The translations under genes were made by a program, and so were the position numbers. The notes beneath the pieces were generated by a model. It had not been told where the DNA came from, ran no database searches, and was given only the letters and a program-made list of their open reading frames with translations. Positions 12,439 to 20,801 of a stretch of 64,000 nt of DNA are shown one piece after another. The DNA is from an uncultured Bacteroidales bacterium (GTDB lineage Bacteria; Bacteroidota; Bacteroidia; Bacteroidales; FEN-979). The stretch spans positions 1-64,000 of the forward strand of contig CAJBYO010000001.1 of the NCBI GenBank assembly GCA_903959905.1, in the 5' to 3' direction. Every line of letters starts with the position of its first letter. Position 1 is the stretch's first letter.

Positions 12439-13521
12439 TTGACAAAGAAACCAACCGTAATCGTAGGTCTGAGCGGGGGCGTTGATTCATCGGTAGCAGC
12501 CTATCTTCTGAAGGAGCAAGGCTATGATGTGATCGGCGTGACCATGGCGATCTGGGACGGACAGTATAAATCAACAGGCAAACATGCCTGCTATGGCTCC
12601 GATGAAGAGGAGGAGATTCACGATGCCCGTGAAGTAGCCAAAAAACTTGATATTCCATACCACGTATTCAATTGTTCCGCTGAATATAAGGAGGCCGTTT
12701 TAGACTATTTCAAGTCGGAGTACCTTGCCGGCCGTACGCCAAATCCATGTATCCAGTGCAACCAGCTCATCAAATTCGGCATGCTGCCGGCCATGGCGAG
12801 AAAAAGCGGTATTGCCTTTGACTTTTTTGCCACCGGCCATTATGCCAGTGTGGAGTTCAACGAAAAATACCAGCGCTTCGCCTTAAAAAAGGCAGCTGAC
12901 CTGAAAAAAGACCAGACCTATTTCATCCACCGCCTGTCGCAGGACCAGCTTTCACAGGCATTGCTGCCAATCGGCGGATTTCAGAAACCTGAGATTAAAG
13001 AACTGGCAAGGAAGGTCGGCATCACCATAGAGGACATTGAAGAAAGCCAGGATTTTTACAGCGGCGATTATAAAGACTTGCTTGATGTTGAAGATCTTCC
13101 GGGGCATATTGTTGATACGAAGGGAAATGTGCTCGGGCAGCACAAGGGTACCTGGAATTATACCATCGGCCAGCGAAAAGGATTGGGAATTGCATTTTCC
13201 GAACCGCTTTATGTCATCGGACTGAATGCGGAAGAGAATACAGTTATTGTCGGCATCCGTGAAGAAACATATAATACGTCGTTCATTGTGGAAGATCTCA
13301 ACTGGGTTGCCCTGCCAGGTTTGACCCAGCCCATGGATTGCACAGCGAAGATCAGGTCTGCGCAAAAAGAACGTGAAGCACGCATTGAACCCATGGAAAA
13401 CGGTGAGATAAAGGTGACATTCTTCCATCCGAACGACGCGATTACACCTGGACAATCAGCAGTTTTTTATGATGAGGATGTGGTGTTGGGAGGGGGGATA
13501 ATAAAGGTGGTGAGTGGGTGA
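12439..13521 (+). CDS. mnmA: tRNA 2-thiouridine(34) synthase MnmA (variant lacking the second catalytic Cys)
   Basis: Thiolates U34 of Lys, Glu and Gln tRNAs in the cytoplasm. Of 360 residues, the PP-loop ATP site GLSGGVDSS is at 10-18, PNPCIQCN at 101-108 carries C104 and C107, and HYTIGQRKGLG-like family sequence is seen as NYTIGQRKGLG. The usual second catalytic cysteine, in an SQ(D/E)ICF-type motif, is absent: here the sequence is SQDFYSGDY (203-211), with Y207 at the expected position. TTG is the only plausible start in frame at the right distance from the family N-terminus. The C-terminus (IIKVVSG) runs into tandem-repeat DNA. Confidence 0.88.
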   Translation: MTKKPTVIVGLSGGVDSSVAAYLLKEQGYDVIGVTMAIWDGQYKSTGKHACYGSDEEEEIHDAREVAKKLDIPYHVFNCSAEYKEAVLDYFKSEYLAGRTPNPCIQCNQLIKFGMLPAMARKSGIAFDFFATGHYASVEFNEKYQRFALKKAADLKKDQTYFIHRLSQDQLSQALLPIGGFQKPEIKELARKVGITIEDIEESQDFYSGDYKDLLDVEDLPGHIVDTKGNVLGQHKGTWNYTIGQRKGLGIAFSEPLYVIGLNAEENTVIVGIREETYNTSFIVEDLNWVALPGLTQPMDCTAKIRSAQKEREARIEPMENGEIKVTFFHPNDAITPGQSAVFYDEDVVLGGGIIKVVSG

Positions 13522-13596
13522 GTAGTGAGTGGGTGAGCGGGTGAACGAGCGGACAGGCGGACAGGCGGACAGGCGGACAGGCGGACGAGCGGACGA
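13515..13596. repeat. octamer array after mnmA
   Basis: Low-complexity GTGAGTGGGTGA-type words beginning at the mnmA stop codon lead into six clean 8-base units at 13549-13596: four GCGGACAG and two GCGGACGA. The upstream units (GAGCGGGT, GAACGAGC) are the reverse complement of the GCTCACCC units found inside the sulfotransferase gene at 57337-57367. The spacers are not unique, so this is not CRISPR. Confidence 0.85.
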
Positions 13597-13700
13597 AGGG
13601 ATAGTGCCAGGTTTTTTACATTGTATGCATTGATTGCATTGCCTTCATTGATTGTATTTGTTTACATTTTAAAGTTATTGTTTCCAAACCAAAGGATTAT

Positions 13701-15479
13701 ATGAAAAGATTTTCTCTCATGCTGGTTACAGGGTTCATTGCGGCCCTGGGTTTTGCTCAACAATCGCTGATCACTTCAAAGGAACTGCGTGAATACGTTG
13801 AGTTCCTGGCGTCAGATTCGCTTAAAGGGCGTAAACCGGGAACGGCTGAGATCAACGTGGCAGCCAATTATATCCTGGTTCATTTTCTTGCCGCCGGATT
13901 GAAACCGATGGGAGAAAAAGGATTTCAATGGTTTGACATCGTAACGGATGTTCAGCTTGGCCAAAAGAACAGCCTCAGTTTTGACGGCTTTGAATCGGAG
14001 GTGAAAAAGGATTTCATTCCACTTTCTTTTTCAAGTAGTGCAAAAGTAAAAGCACCTGTCATTTTTGCAGGCTACGGTTTTGATATTGATACCGACAGCC
14101 TCAAATGGAGTGATTATAAAGGCATTGATGTAAAAGGCAAATGGGTGATGATCTTACGTGCTGATCCTGACCTTGATAATTCTGACAGTAAATTCATCCC
14201 TTTCAGTGACGTTCGCAGCAAAGTACTTACTGCCAAGGATAAAGGGGCAGCTGGCGTCCTGCTTGTTACCCCGAAGGGCGTTGAAAAAGAGGATAAACTG
14301 ATGCCGCTTGTTGTTGAAAACAATGAAGTTACGGCAGGTATCCCCGTCCTGAACATCACCCGCGACCTGGCTAGCAAGATCCTGAAGAAAACCGGTATTA
14401 CTGTTGACAGCCTCGATCGGTCCATCATCTCATCAAAGGCCCCGAAAAGTTTTGAAACCAAAGTTGTTGTAAACGGAAATGCTGATGTGTTTCAGAAACG
14501 CGAAAAGACTGCCAATGTCGTCGCCCTCCTTGAAGGCAGTGATCCCGTGCTGAAAGATGAATATTTTGTGATCGGCGGACATTACGACCATCTTGGTTTT
14601 GGCGGACAGAGCTCCGGTTCCCGGATGCCCGACACCAATGCAGTTCATAACGGGGCCGACGACAATGCCTCCGGAACAGCCATGGTGATGGCACTTGCCC
14701 GACAGCTTGCGCCGTTAAAAAGCAAGCTGAAGCGGAGCATCATTTTCGTTGCTTTCAGTGCCGAGGAGATTGGCCTCCTGGGCTCTAAATATTTTGTTGA
14801 CCATCCACCTGTTGATCTGAAGAAAATAAAAACCATGTTCAACTTTGACATGGTAGGCAGATTTGACAAGGATAATAATTCAATCTCCCTCAGTGGTACC
14901 GGTACCTCTGTGGAAGGCGACTCCCTCGTTTCACCGCTTGAGACCAACCTGCCGTTTAAAGTAGTTCATGCCCCGGATGGGTACGGCCCTTCCGACCACG
15001 CTTCGTTCTATGCCTCCAACATCCCGGTGTTTTATTTCAATACGGGCGTTCATACTGACTATCATACACCGTTTGATGACACAGAACTCCTTGATTTTGA
15101 TACCGAGAAACTAGTCGGCGATTATGCTACGAACATCATCCTGACCGTTGATCAGCAGCCTGCTGCATTAACTTTTAAGGAATCTGGGAAAAAGGAACAG
15201 GCTGGCCGCAGCGGCAGGCGCCTTAAAGTGACCCTTGGAATTATGCCTGATTTCGCCGGTACTGAAAAGAAGGGCTTGCGCATTGACGGTGTTACCAAAG
15301 ATGGTCCCGCAGACAAGGGAGGCATGAAAAAAGGCGACATCGTCACAGGGATCAATGGCATGCCGGTGGGCAACATTTATGAATATATGTCACGCCTGCA
15401 GAAGCTGAAACATGGAATGACTGTGAATGTTGAGGTGATACGCGCTGGGAAGAATGAGGTGCTGATTATTCTGTTGTGA
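13701..15479 (+). CDS. secreted M28 family zinc metallopeptidase with PA and PDZ domains
   Basis: An aminopeptidase-type enzyme releasing amino acids or short peptides outside the cytoplasm. The 592 residues comprise a signal peptide (1-18), a PA-like domain near 120-230, the M28 catalytic domain, and a C-terminal PDZ domain (about 495-592). Zinc ligands and catalytic residues lie in GGHYDHLG (near 292), NGADDNASG (near 317), FSAEEIGLLG (near 352), FDMVGR (near 382) and DYHTPFDD (near 450). The gene stands alone between two tandem-repeat arrays; its TGA is contiguous with the heptamer array that follows. No T9SS domain is present, so periplasmic location is likely. Confidence 0.92.
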   Translation: MKRFSLMLVTGFIAALGFAQQSLITSKELREYVEFLASDSLKGRKPGTAEINVAANYILVHFLAAGLKPMGEKGFQWFDIVTDVQLGQKNSLSFDGFESEVKKDFIPLSFSSSAKVKAPVIFAGYGFDIDTDSLKWSDYKGIDVKGKWVMILRADPDLDNSDSKFIPFSDVRSKVLTAKDKGAAGVLLVTPKGVEKEDKLMPLVVENNEVTAGIPVLNITRDLASKILKKTGITVDSLDRSIISSKAPKSFETKVVVNGNADVFQKREKTANVVALLEGSDPVLKDEYFVIGGHYDHLGFGGQSSGSRMPDTNAVHNGADDNASGTAMVMALARQLAPLKSKLKRSIIFVAFSAEEIGLLGSKYFVDHPPVDLKKIKTMFNFDMVGRFDKDNNSISLSGTGTSVEGDSLVSPLETNLPFKVVHAPDGYGPSDHASFYASNIPVFYFNTGVHTDYHTPFDDTELLDFDTEKLVGDYATNIILTVDQQPAALTFKESGKKEQAGRSGRRLKVTLGIMPDFAGTEKKGLRIDGVTKDGPADKGGMKKGDIVTGINGMPVGNIYEYMSRLQKLKHGMTVNVEVIRAGKNEVLIILL

Positions 15480-15561
15480 CAGGTGACAGGTGACGCGTGA
15501 CAGGTGACAGGTGACGCGTGACGGGTGACAGGTGACGCGTGACGGGTGACGGGTGATGGGT
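15478..15561. repeat. heptamer array GAC(A/G/C)(G/C)GT, 12 units
   Basis: Twelve consecutive 7-base units (GACAGGT, GACGCGT, GACGGGT, last GATGGGT) starting at the last two bases of the M28 peptidase stop codon. The same three unit types make up 51600-51662 and appear in reverse complement inside the SDR gene at 58681-58711. A run of TTTACATT words follows to 15605. Confidence 0.9.
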
Positions 15562-15614
15562 GGTAGCGGAACTTTGCATTTTACATTTTACATTTTACAT
15601 TTAATTCTCATCAC

Positions 15615-16019
15615 GTGATATTGCTGCAATCATTCTTTACTGAGGCCTTTCTACTGAAGTTTGTCAAGTTCTCCCTGGTTGGTTTTTCGGGTGTTTTTGT
15701 TGATTTCGGAACAACATTTGTCTGTAAGGAGATCCTTAAGATCCAGAAATATGTGGCCAATACATGCGGCTTTGCACTCGCCGCCACCAGCAATTATTTC
15801 ATGAACAGGTTATGGACCTTTCACAGTGCAAACCCCAATATTGCCATGGAGTTCACACGGTTTATCTTTATTGCGCTCATTGGGTTGGTTATTAACCTGT
15901 TGATCATCTGGGCGATGACAGGCAAATTCAAGGTGAATTTCTACGTCGCCAAACTGGTGGCAACCTTGCTGGTGACATTATGGAATTTCCTCATTAATGC
16001 GTATTATACCTTTGCCTGA
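15615..16019 (+). CDS. GtrA family membrane protein
   Basis: A 134-residue integral membrane protein with four hydrophobic segments (about 12-35, 42-62, 76-98 and 105-128), as is standard for GtrA. The family motif region FSLVGFSGVFVDFGTTF and the NYFMNRLWTF segment are recognisable. GtrA proteins are thought to move undecaprenyl-phosphate-linked sugars across the inner membrane for polysaccharide modification. GTG at 15615 is used; no ATG fits the N-terminus. No glycosyltransferase gene is adjacent, so the sugar is unknown. It converges on the ChaN-like gene. Confidence 0.85.
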   Translation: MILLQSFFTEAFLLKFVKFSLVGFSGVFVDFGTTFVCKEILKIQKYVANTCGFALAATSNYFMNRLWTFHSANPNIAMEFTRFIFIALIGLVINLLIIWAMTGKFKVNFYVAKLVATLLVTLWNFLINAYYTFA

Positions 16020-16056
16020 GAAGAGGCTATCCTTCTTTGATTAGTACTAAAGAGCA

Positions 16057-16953
16057 CTATTTTCCTTCTGCGCCTGGCATCGAGGATGGGATGACAATGA
16101 TGAAATCGGCTTTGGCCGCATCCTTGCCGGAGATGGTGTCAATGTTTTCCTGTTCTATACAGGTGATGGTGAGTATTTTCAGATCAAAGCTGGTTTTTCT
16201 GATGGCTTGCTTTGTGTACCACACGATCCCTTCGTGATTGTCACTGTGATAAGCACCGTTGAAATGAAGAACGGTTTTGCCGTCAAGTGCCCCGCCTTTC
16301 ATGATGAAATGAGCCATGGTTGCATCTTTTATGGCCTGTGCCTTGCCAAGGTTTGTCGACAGGTGGGCAGGCATCCCGTCACCTACATTTTTAACAATAC
16401 TGGCATAGCAGTCGAGAGAATCGGGGTATTTAATCGGCAATGATGCAATCATCCCGCGCTCCATCGCATTGATGCTGTCAAGCCCTTCAAATCCTTTGCT
16501 GTTTACAAGGGCTGCAAACCGGCGTGGAATATTCGTAGCCTTTACTTTGATCCCTTTTTCCCAGGCAAAATCAATAATTGGGGCGTAATCGTTTTTATAA
16601 TTCGGCCAGAGTTTTGCCTCGGCTTCAAAATCCTTCTTACGGATCATCTTTGAAAGGTACTCGTTGATCAGCAACTGGTTGTCAACCTCAAACATCTCAG
16701 CGCCAAGTACCAGTTTATCACCTTTTATTGCATAGAGGTCTTTTGTCAGTTCCAGCTCAAGCCAGTGTGCAATCGGGTTTTTATGGAGCTCCCCAAAGAA
16801 AATAATATCCGATTTCCCGGCAGCTTTCAGTATATCATCATAATCAACCGTGTGGCCTTTCGCGTTATAAACCTTATAAGCCGATTTATCACTTTTCATC
16901 CCGAGAACAGGAATCAGCAACAACATTACAAAATACAAAGCAGGAACCTTCAT
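16057..16953 (-). CDS. ChaN-like haem-binding family protein (DUF399)
   Basis: 298 residues from the ATG at 16953, which places a signal sequence (MKVPALYFVMLLLIPVLG) at the N-terminus; an upstream start at 16989 would add an unlikely charged extension. The ChaN core is visible as FFGELHKNPIAHWLELELTK near the N-terminus and LHFNGAYHSDNHEGI near the end. ChaN family proteins bind haem and are implicated in iron acquisition; enzymatic activity is not settled. It is last in a long minus-strand run, 60 bp after cdd, so it may be co-transcribed. Confidence 0.83.
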   Translation of the reverse strand: MKVPALYFVMLLLIPVLGMKSDKSAYKVYNAKGHTVDYDDILKAAGKSDIIFFGELHKNPIAHWLELELTKDLYAIKGDKLVLGAEMFEVDNQLLINEYLSKMIRKKDFEAEAKLWPNYKNDYAPIIDFAWEKGIKVKATNIPRRFAALVNSKGFEGLDSINAMERGMIASLPIKYPDSLDCYASIVKNVGDGMPAHLSTNLGKAQAIKDATMAHFIMKGGALDGKTVLHFNGAYHSDNHEGIVWYTKQAIRKTSFDLKILTITCIEQENIDTISGKDAAKADFIIVIPSSMPGAEGK

Positions 16954-17013
16954 AATAACCTTTTTATTTACAATTTCATCACGCGCCACTCACTCACTTA
17001 CTTTCTCATTCAT

Positions 17014-17502
17014 TCACTTCGCCAACCCCTTCTCATGAAACGCCAGTGGCAACAGCGTCCCCATTCCGTTAAAAACAAACACTTCCCCCGACTGTCCACC
17101 CAGTATGATCCGGATTTTATTGCCGAACTTCATCTCGTATTCAACGATTGCCTGTCTGCACATCCCGCAGGGCGGTACCGGTTCACTTACATCAAATTGT
17201 TCTGCCCGTGCGCTGATGGCAACCGTGGCAACGGGCACTTCCGGAAAGGAGGAAGCCGCTGCAAAAATGGCAACCCGCTCTGCACAAAGGCCGGCAGGGA
17301 AAGACATGTTCTCCTGGTTGCTTCCCTTGAAAATCATTCCGTTTGCCAGTCTGACCGCAGCACCCACATGATAATGTGAATAAGGTGCATATGAGCCGTT
17401 GATGGCCTCTTTGGCTTTGTCAAGCAGGTCCCGGTCGGCAGGCTGCAGTTCAGAGGATGAGTCGAAGATCTGGTACTCAAAAGAGTGGGTGATCTGTTTC
17501 AT
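17014..17502 (-). CDS. cdd: cytidine deaminase
   Basis: Deaminates cytidine and deoxycytidine to uridine forms in pyrimidine salvage; cytoplasmic. The 162-residue length fits the homotetrameric class. The zinc site is complete: C73 and catalytic E75 in CAERVAIF, with C112 and C115 in PPCGMCRQAI. The N-terminal YAPYSHYHVGAA segment is the nucleoside-binding part. It starts 9 bp after the stop of the S41 protease gene and is likely in the same transcript. Confidence 0.95.
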   Translation of the reverse strand: MKQITHSFEYQIFDSSSELQPADRDLLDKAKEAINGSYAPYSHYHVGAAVRLANGMIFKGSNQENMSFPAGLCAERVAIFAAASSFPEVPVATVAISARAEQFDVSEPVPPCGMCRQAIVEYEMKFGNKIRIILGGQSGEVFVFNGMGTLLPLAFHEKGLAK

Positions 17503-17511
17503 ATGATTGTA

Positions 17512-19233
17512 TTAATCAACTGGGTTTTCATCATCATCTTCGGCCTTGGCAGGGATTTCAGGCTTGGGTTGAACATATTTCCCGGCAAGGATTCCCGCAT
17601 ATTTCTCACTGTCCTGCAGGGTGGCAATGGCATCAGAAATTTCCGGGTCATGCTTGAGGGCTGCAATAACTTTGCCCTTCTGGAAATAATATCTTGTTAC
17701 GACTTCCATCTTGAGGAGTTCCTTGATCTGGTCGCTGTATTTTTTCAGGTCCGATTGTTTATCCTGTTCCATGCGGGTTTTCAGGTGCTCATACTCCTCT
17801 TTCATCGCATCAAAGTAATTCTCTTTCAAGGCAACGTTTTTCAGGTCTTCAAGTGCGCGTTCACTCTTGGTTTTATAGGTGTAATCTTTTCCCTGGATGA
17901 ACGCAATGAAACCGTCGTAAGTTGAATCACTGATCTCGAATACATCGGGGGGAGGGATGGTTGGGTGCATGCGGGCATATTGGGTGGCATAGTCGAAAAT
18001 CAGGTACTTCCCGTATAGCGATGTGGCCACATTGCTGAATTTCCTGGGTTTTGTCACCACGTCCGGGTTAATGCCCCCGCCGTCGTAGACAGACCGGCCG
18101 TTTTTGGTTTTGAAAGCCCTGATCAGGGAGTCGGGTATTTTCCCGAATGACCCGTCCTTCTTTTTATGTTCATAATCAATTGCCTGGATGCACCTGCCGC
18201 TCGGGATATAGTACTTGGCAACAGTGATTTTCATCTGCGCATTGTATGAAAGGGGCACTACATTCTGCACCAGTCCTTTTCCAAAAGTGCGCTGTCCAAC
18301 GATCACTCCACGGTCGAGATCCTGCAGCGATCCGGCGAGGATCTCGCTGGCCGACGCACTTGAACGGTCAACAAGCACAACCACGGGCATGGCCAGGTCG
18401 GCAGGTGGGTTCATGGTGAGGTGGGTGTGGTTTTTATCGGCCATTTTCCCCTTGGTGATTACGATCTCCTGTCCGCGTTCCACGAAAATATTCGCAATGT
18501 CAACAGCTTCATTCAGCAAGCCGCCGCCGTTTCCACGCAGGTCAATGATAATTCCCTTCAGGGTGTTGCCCTCTTTCAGCTTCAGGAAAGCCTGTTTTAC
18601 CTCTTTGCCTGCATTCTGGGTAAACCCGGTCAGTTTGATATAGCCGGTTGTTGCATCAACCATTCCGTAGTATGGAATGTTGTCAATTTTAATATTCTCC
18701 CGGGTGATGGTCTTTTCAAAAGGTTTTGCTTCGCCGTCGCGCTGCACCAGCAGGTTTACCGTTGTGCCGGCCTGTCCTTTCAGGATGGCGCTGACATCAT
18801 CATACGATTTGCCTTTTGCCTGTTTTCCGTTGACTTCCAGTATTTTGTCGCCGGCTTTAAGCCCCGACTTCTCGGCAGGCGAGTTTTCATACGGTTCAGA
18901 GATCACGATAAAATCACCCTGCTGGTGAATAAGTGACCCGATTCCGCCATATTGTCCGGTGGTGATGAACTTGTAATCTTCCACCTGCGACTCAGGGATA
19001 AAGTTGGTATACGGGTCAAGGGATTCCAGCATGGCTTCAATCCCGGTTTCTGTAAGTTCGCCGGGGTTGATTTCATCCACATAATCCTGGTTGAGTTCCT
19101 TGATCAGGTTGGAATAAATGTCAAGGTTTTTCATTATTTCAAACCCCTGCTGGTTCGGCGCTTGGCTATAAGCCCTGACTGAAACTGATCCGCAAATGAA
19201 AATCAATAATATATATGCCGCAATTCTTTTCAT
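17512..19233 (-). CDS. S41 family C-terminal processing peptidase (CtpA/Prc-like)
   Basis: A periplasmic serine protease that trims or degrades proteins by their C-termini. The 573 residues begin with a signal peptide (about 1-23), then a PDZ domain near 95-170 containing YGGIGSLI and GLKAGDKILEVNG. The S41 core has the DLRGNGGGLL strand at 231-240, the catalytic Ser in DRSSASASEI (probably S292) and the Lys K319 in TFGKGLVQ. The C-terminal extension (about 440-573) is charged and helical, ending in an acidic tail. It lies downstream of yidD after a 170-bp gap filled by an octamer array, and just upstream of cdd. Confidence 0.94.
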   Translation of the reverse strand: MKRIAAYILLIFICGSVSVRAYSQAPNQQGFEIMKNLDIYSNLIKELNQDYVDEINPGELTETGIEAMLESLDPYTNFIPESQVEDYKFITTGQYGGIGSLIHQQGDFIVISEPYENSPAEKSGLKAGDKILEVNGKQAKGKSYDDVSAILKGQAGTTVNLLVQRDGEAKPFEKTITRENIKIDNIPYYGMVDATTGYIKLTGFTQNAGKEVKQAFLKLKEGNTLKGIIIDLRGNGGGLLNEAVDIANIFVERGQEIVITKGKMADKNHTHLTMNPPADLAMPVVVLVDRSSASASEILAGSLQDLDRGVIVGQRTFGKGLVQNVVPLSYNAQMKITVAKYYIPSGRCIQAIDYEHKKKDGSFGKIPDSLIRAFKTKNGRSVYDGGGINPDVVTKPRKFSNVATSLYGKYLIFDYATQYARMHPTIPPPDVFEISDSTYDGFIAFIQGKDYTYKTKSERALEDLKNVALKENYFDAMKEEYEHLKTRMEQDKQSDLKKYSDQIKELLKMEVVTRYYFQKGKVIAALKHDPEISDAIATLQDSEKYAGILAGKYVQPKPEIPAKAEDDDENPVD

Positions 19234-19290
19234 TCTCTGTAATTTTAATCTTTAAGTTCAGACAGGTCACGCCCCATCTCTATCCACTAA

Positions 19291-19402
19291 TTTGACTATT
19301 TCACTACTTCACCATTTCACCATTTTGCCTTTTTGCCATTTCACCATATTGCCATTTCACCATTTCACCATTTTACCACTTTATCACTTTACCGTTTTAC
19401 CA
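19291..19402. repeat. octamer array TTTCACCA type, 14 units, between yidD and the S41 gene
   Basis: Fourteen consecutive 8-base units (TTTGACTA, TTTCACTA, CTTCACCA, TTTCACCA, TTTTGCCT and relatives). The array ends one base before the yidD stop codon on the plus-strand axis, so on the minus strand it begins immediately downstream of yidD. It fills most of the gap between yidD and the S41 peptidase gene. Confidence 0.88.
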
Positions 19403-19403
19403 A

Positions 19404-19631
19404 TTACTCCGGCACCGGGTCATACCCCCCCGGGCCCCCCCATGGATGGCATCTTCCCAGCCGTTTCAATGTGAGCCAGCCTCCGCGGAAAGGCCCGTGT
19501 TTGGCGATGGCTTCTGCGCCATAAACCGAACAACTGGGTGTAAATCGGCAGGATGGCATAAGGTAGGGGGATATGGCTGCCTGGTAAAACCTTATTAATA
19601 AAATGAAAAAACTACCCAGTAACTTTTTCAT
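19404..19631 (-). CDS. yidD: membrane protein insertion efficiency factor YidD
   Basis: A 75-residue membrane-associated protein that assists YidC-dependent insertion. The family core [19 protein letters not shown] is complete, followed by [20 protein letters not shown]. Its start overlaps the end of rnpA by 20 bp, the standard coupling for this pair. The C-terminus ends just after the core in a Gly/Pro-rich tail. Confidence 0.95.
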   Translation of the reverse strand: MKKLLGSFFILLIRFYQAAISPYLMPSCRFTPSCSVYGAEAIAKHGPFRGGWLTLKRLGRCHPWGGPGGYDPVPE

Positions 19632-20016
19632 CCTCTTCTGTTAAACGTTGTAAAAGTAAAATTATTTTCGGTTGGATTTGCGCGTATGCCGCTATATCTT
19701 TTGCTGTGTAAGTGATGCTGAAGATGATTTTGTGCCCCGATCCGGCCAGGTATTCATAAAACGGGTGTTTGTTTAACCGATAAGCTTCTTTCATCCGCCT
19801 GCGGATGAGGTTCCTTTCAACTGCCTTGCGGAAGTTGTATTTAGGCACACTCATCAGAACCTGCGCGGGTGGCGGAGCTGTGTCCGGATTATGCATCCAG
19901 GTGATACGGAATGGTTTAAGGTGAAAAGTTTGCCCTTTTGAAAATAAAATCCTGATCAGCCGCCGGCTGCAAAGCCGTTCATCTTTGGAGAAGGTTTGCT
20001 TTAAACCGTCGGTCAC
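19612..20016 (-). CDS. rnpA: ribonuclease P protein component
   Basis: The protein subunit of RNase P, needed for 5' maturation of tRNAs. The 134 residues include the RNR helix [13 protein letters not shown], the main family signature. Its ATG overlaps the hemD stop codon (ATGA, 20013-20016), and yidD overlaps its 3' end. rpmH is not next to it; a hemD-rnpA-yidD order is, to my knowledge, usual in this phylum. Confidence 0.93.
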   Translation of the reverse strand: MTDGLKQTFSKDERLCSRRLIRILFSKGQTFHLKPFRITWMHNPDTAPPPAQVLMSVPKYNFRKAVERNLIRRRMKEAYRLNKHPFYEYLAGSGHKIIFSITYTAKDIAAYAQIQPKIILLLQRLTEEDEKVTG

Positions 20017-20765
20017 TTCTTTTTGGCTTCGTTCTGCAAAAACAGCTCTATGGCTGTTGTCATGGAGGCCGCCTGCTGGGTGGGTGCCTCAACATTCAGA
20101 ACAAGCCCGGCATCTGTAACTGCCTTGTGGGTTGAAGTTCCGAATGCACCGATGGCAGAATCTCCCTGTACAAAATCAGGAAAATTCTTGAAAAGAGATT
20201 TGATCCCGGAAGGACTGAAAAACACCAGCAGGTCATAATTGCTGATGTTGATGTCGGCCAGGTCAGCTGCCAGGGTGCGGTAAATGATTGCTTTCTTGTA
20301 CTGGATCTTGTTTTCGTCAAGCATCTTGGGGATTTCCAGCTTGTGGATATCCGAACATGGCAGGAGGAATTTCTCGGTCTTATGTTTTTTGATCAGTTCG
20401 ATCAGGTTGGCATAATTCTCCTTGCTGTGGAAAATTTTCCGTTTCCTGAACTGGACATATTTCTGGAGGTAGTAAGCTGTTGATTCTGAAATGCTGAAGT
20501 ACTTCATGGTTTCAGGCACGTCAACACGCATCTCTTTGCAAATCCTGAAGTAGTGATCTACCGCATTCCTGGAAGTAAAGATGACAGCCGTGAATTCCAG
20601 GAGGTTAACTTTGTCTTTGCGGAAATCCTTGGCAGGAATACCTTCTATTTTAAAGAATTTACGAAAAGTGATGTTAACATTGAATTTTCGTGCTAGCTCA
20701 CCATACGGTGATTTCTCAAAATCAAGAGGCTGAGGCTGGGAAACCAGTATATTCTTTATTTTCAA
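20013..20765 (-). CDS. hemD: uroporphyrinogen-III synthase
   Basis: Cyclises hydroxymethylbilane to uroporphyrinogen III in haem and sirohaem synthesis. The 250 residues match the two-domain fold by weak but typical motifs: VIFTSRNAVDHYF in the first domain, FFSPSGIKSL and AFGTSTHKAVTDAGL in the second. HemD diverges strongly, so motif evidence is lighter than for its neighbours, but the position between a DUF4271 gene and rnpA supports the call. Confidence 0.88.
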   Translation of the reverse strand: MKIKNILVSQPQPLDFEKSPYGELARKFNVNITFRKFFKIEGIPAKDFRKDKVNLLEFTAVIFTSRNAVDHYFRICKEMRVDVPETMKYFSISESTAYYLQKYVQFRKRKIFHSKENYANLIELIKKHKTEKFLLPCSDIHKLEIPKMLDENKIQYKKAIIYRTLAADLADINISNYDLLVFFSPSGIKSLFKNFPDFVQGDSAIGAFGTSTHKAVTDAGLVLNVEAPTQQAASMTTAIELFLQNEAKKK

Positions 20766-20801
20766 GGTCGTAAGGTATTTGCGTTCTCACTCTCGAAATC
20801 C

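Noticed and set aside
13515..13596. Possible CRISPR array
   Set aside because: Units are contiguous octamers without spacers; no cas genes nearby.
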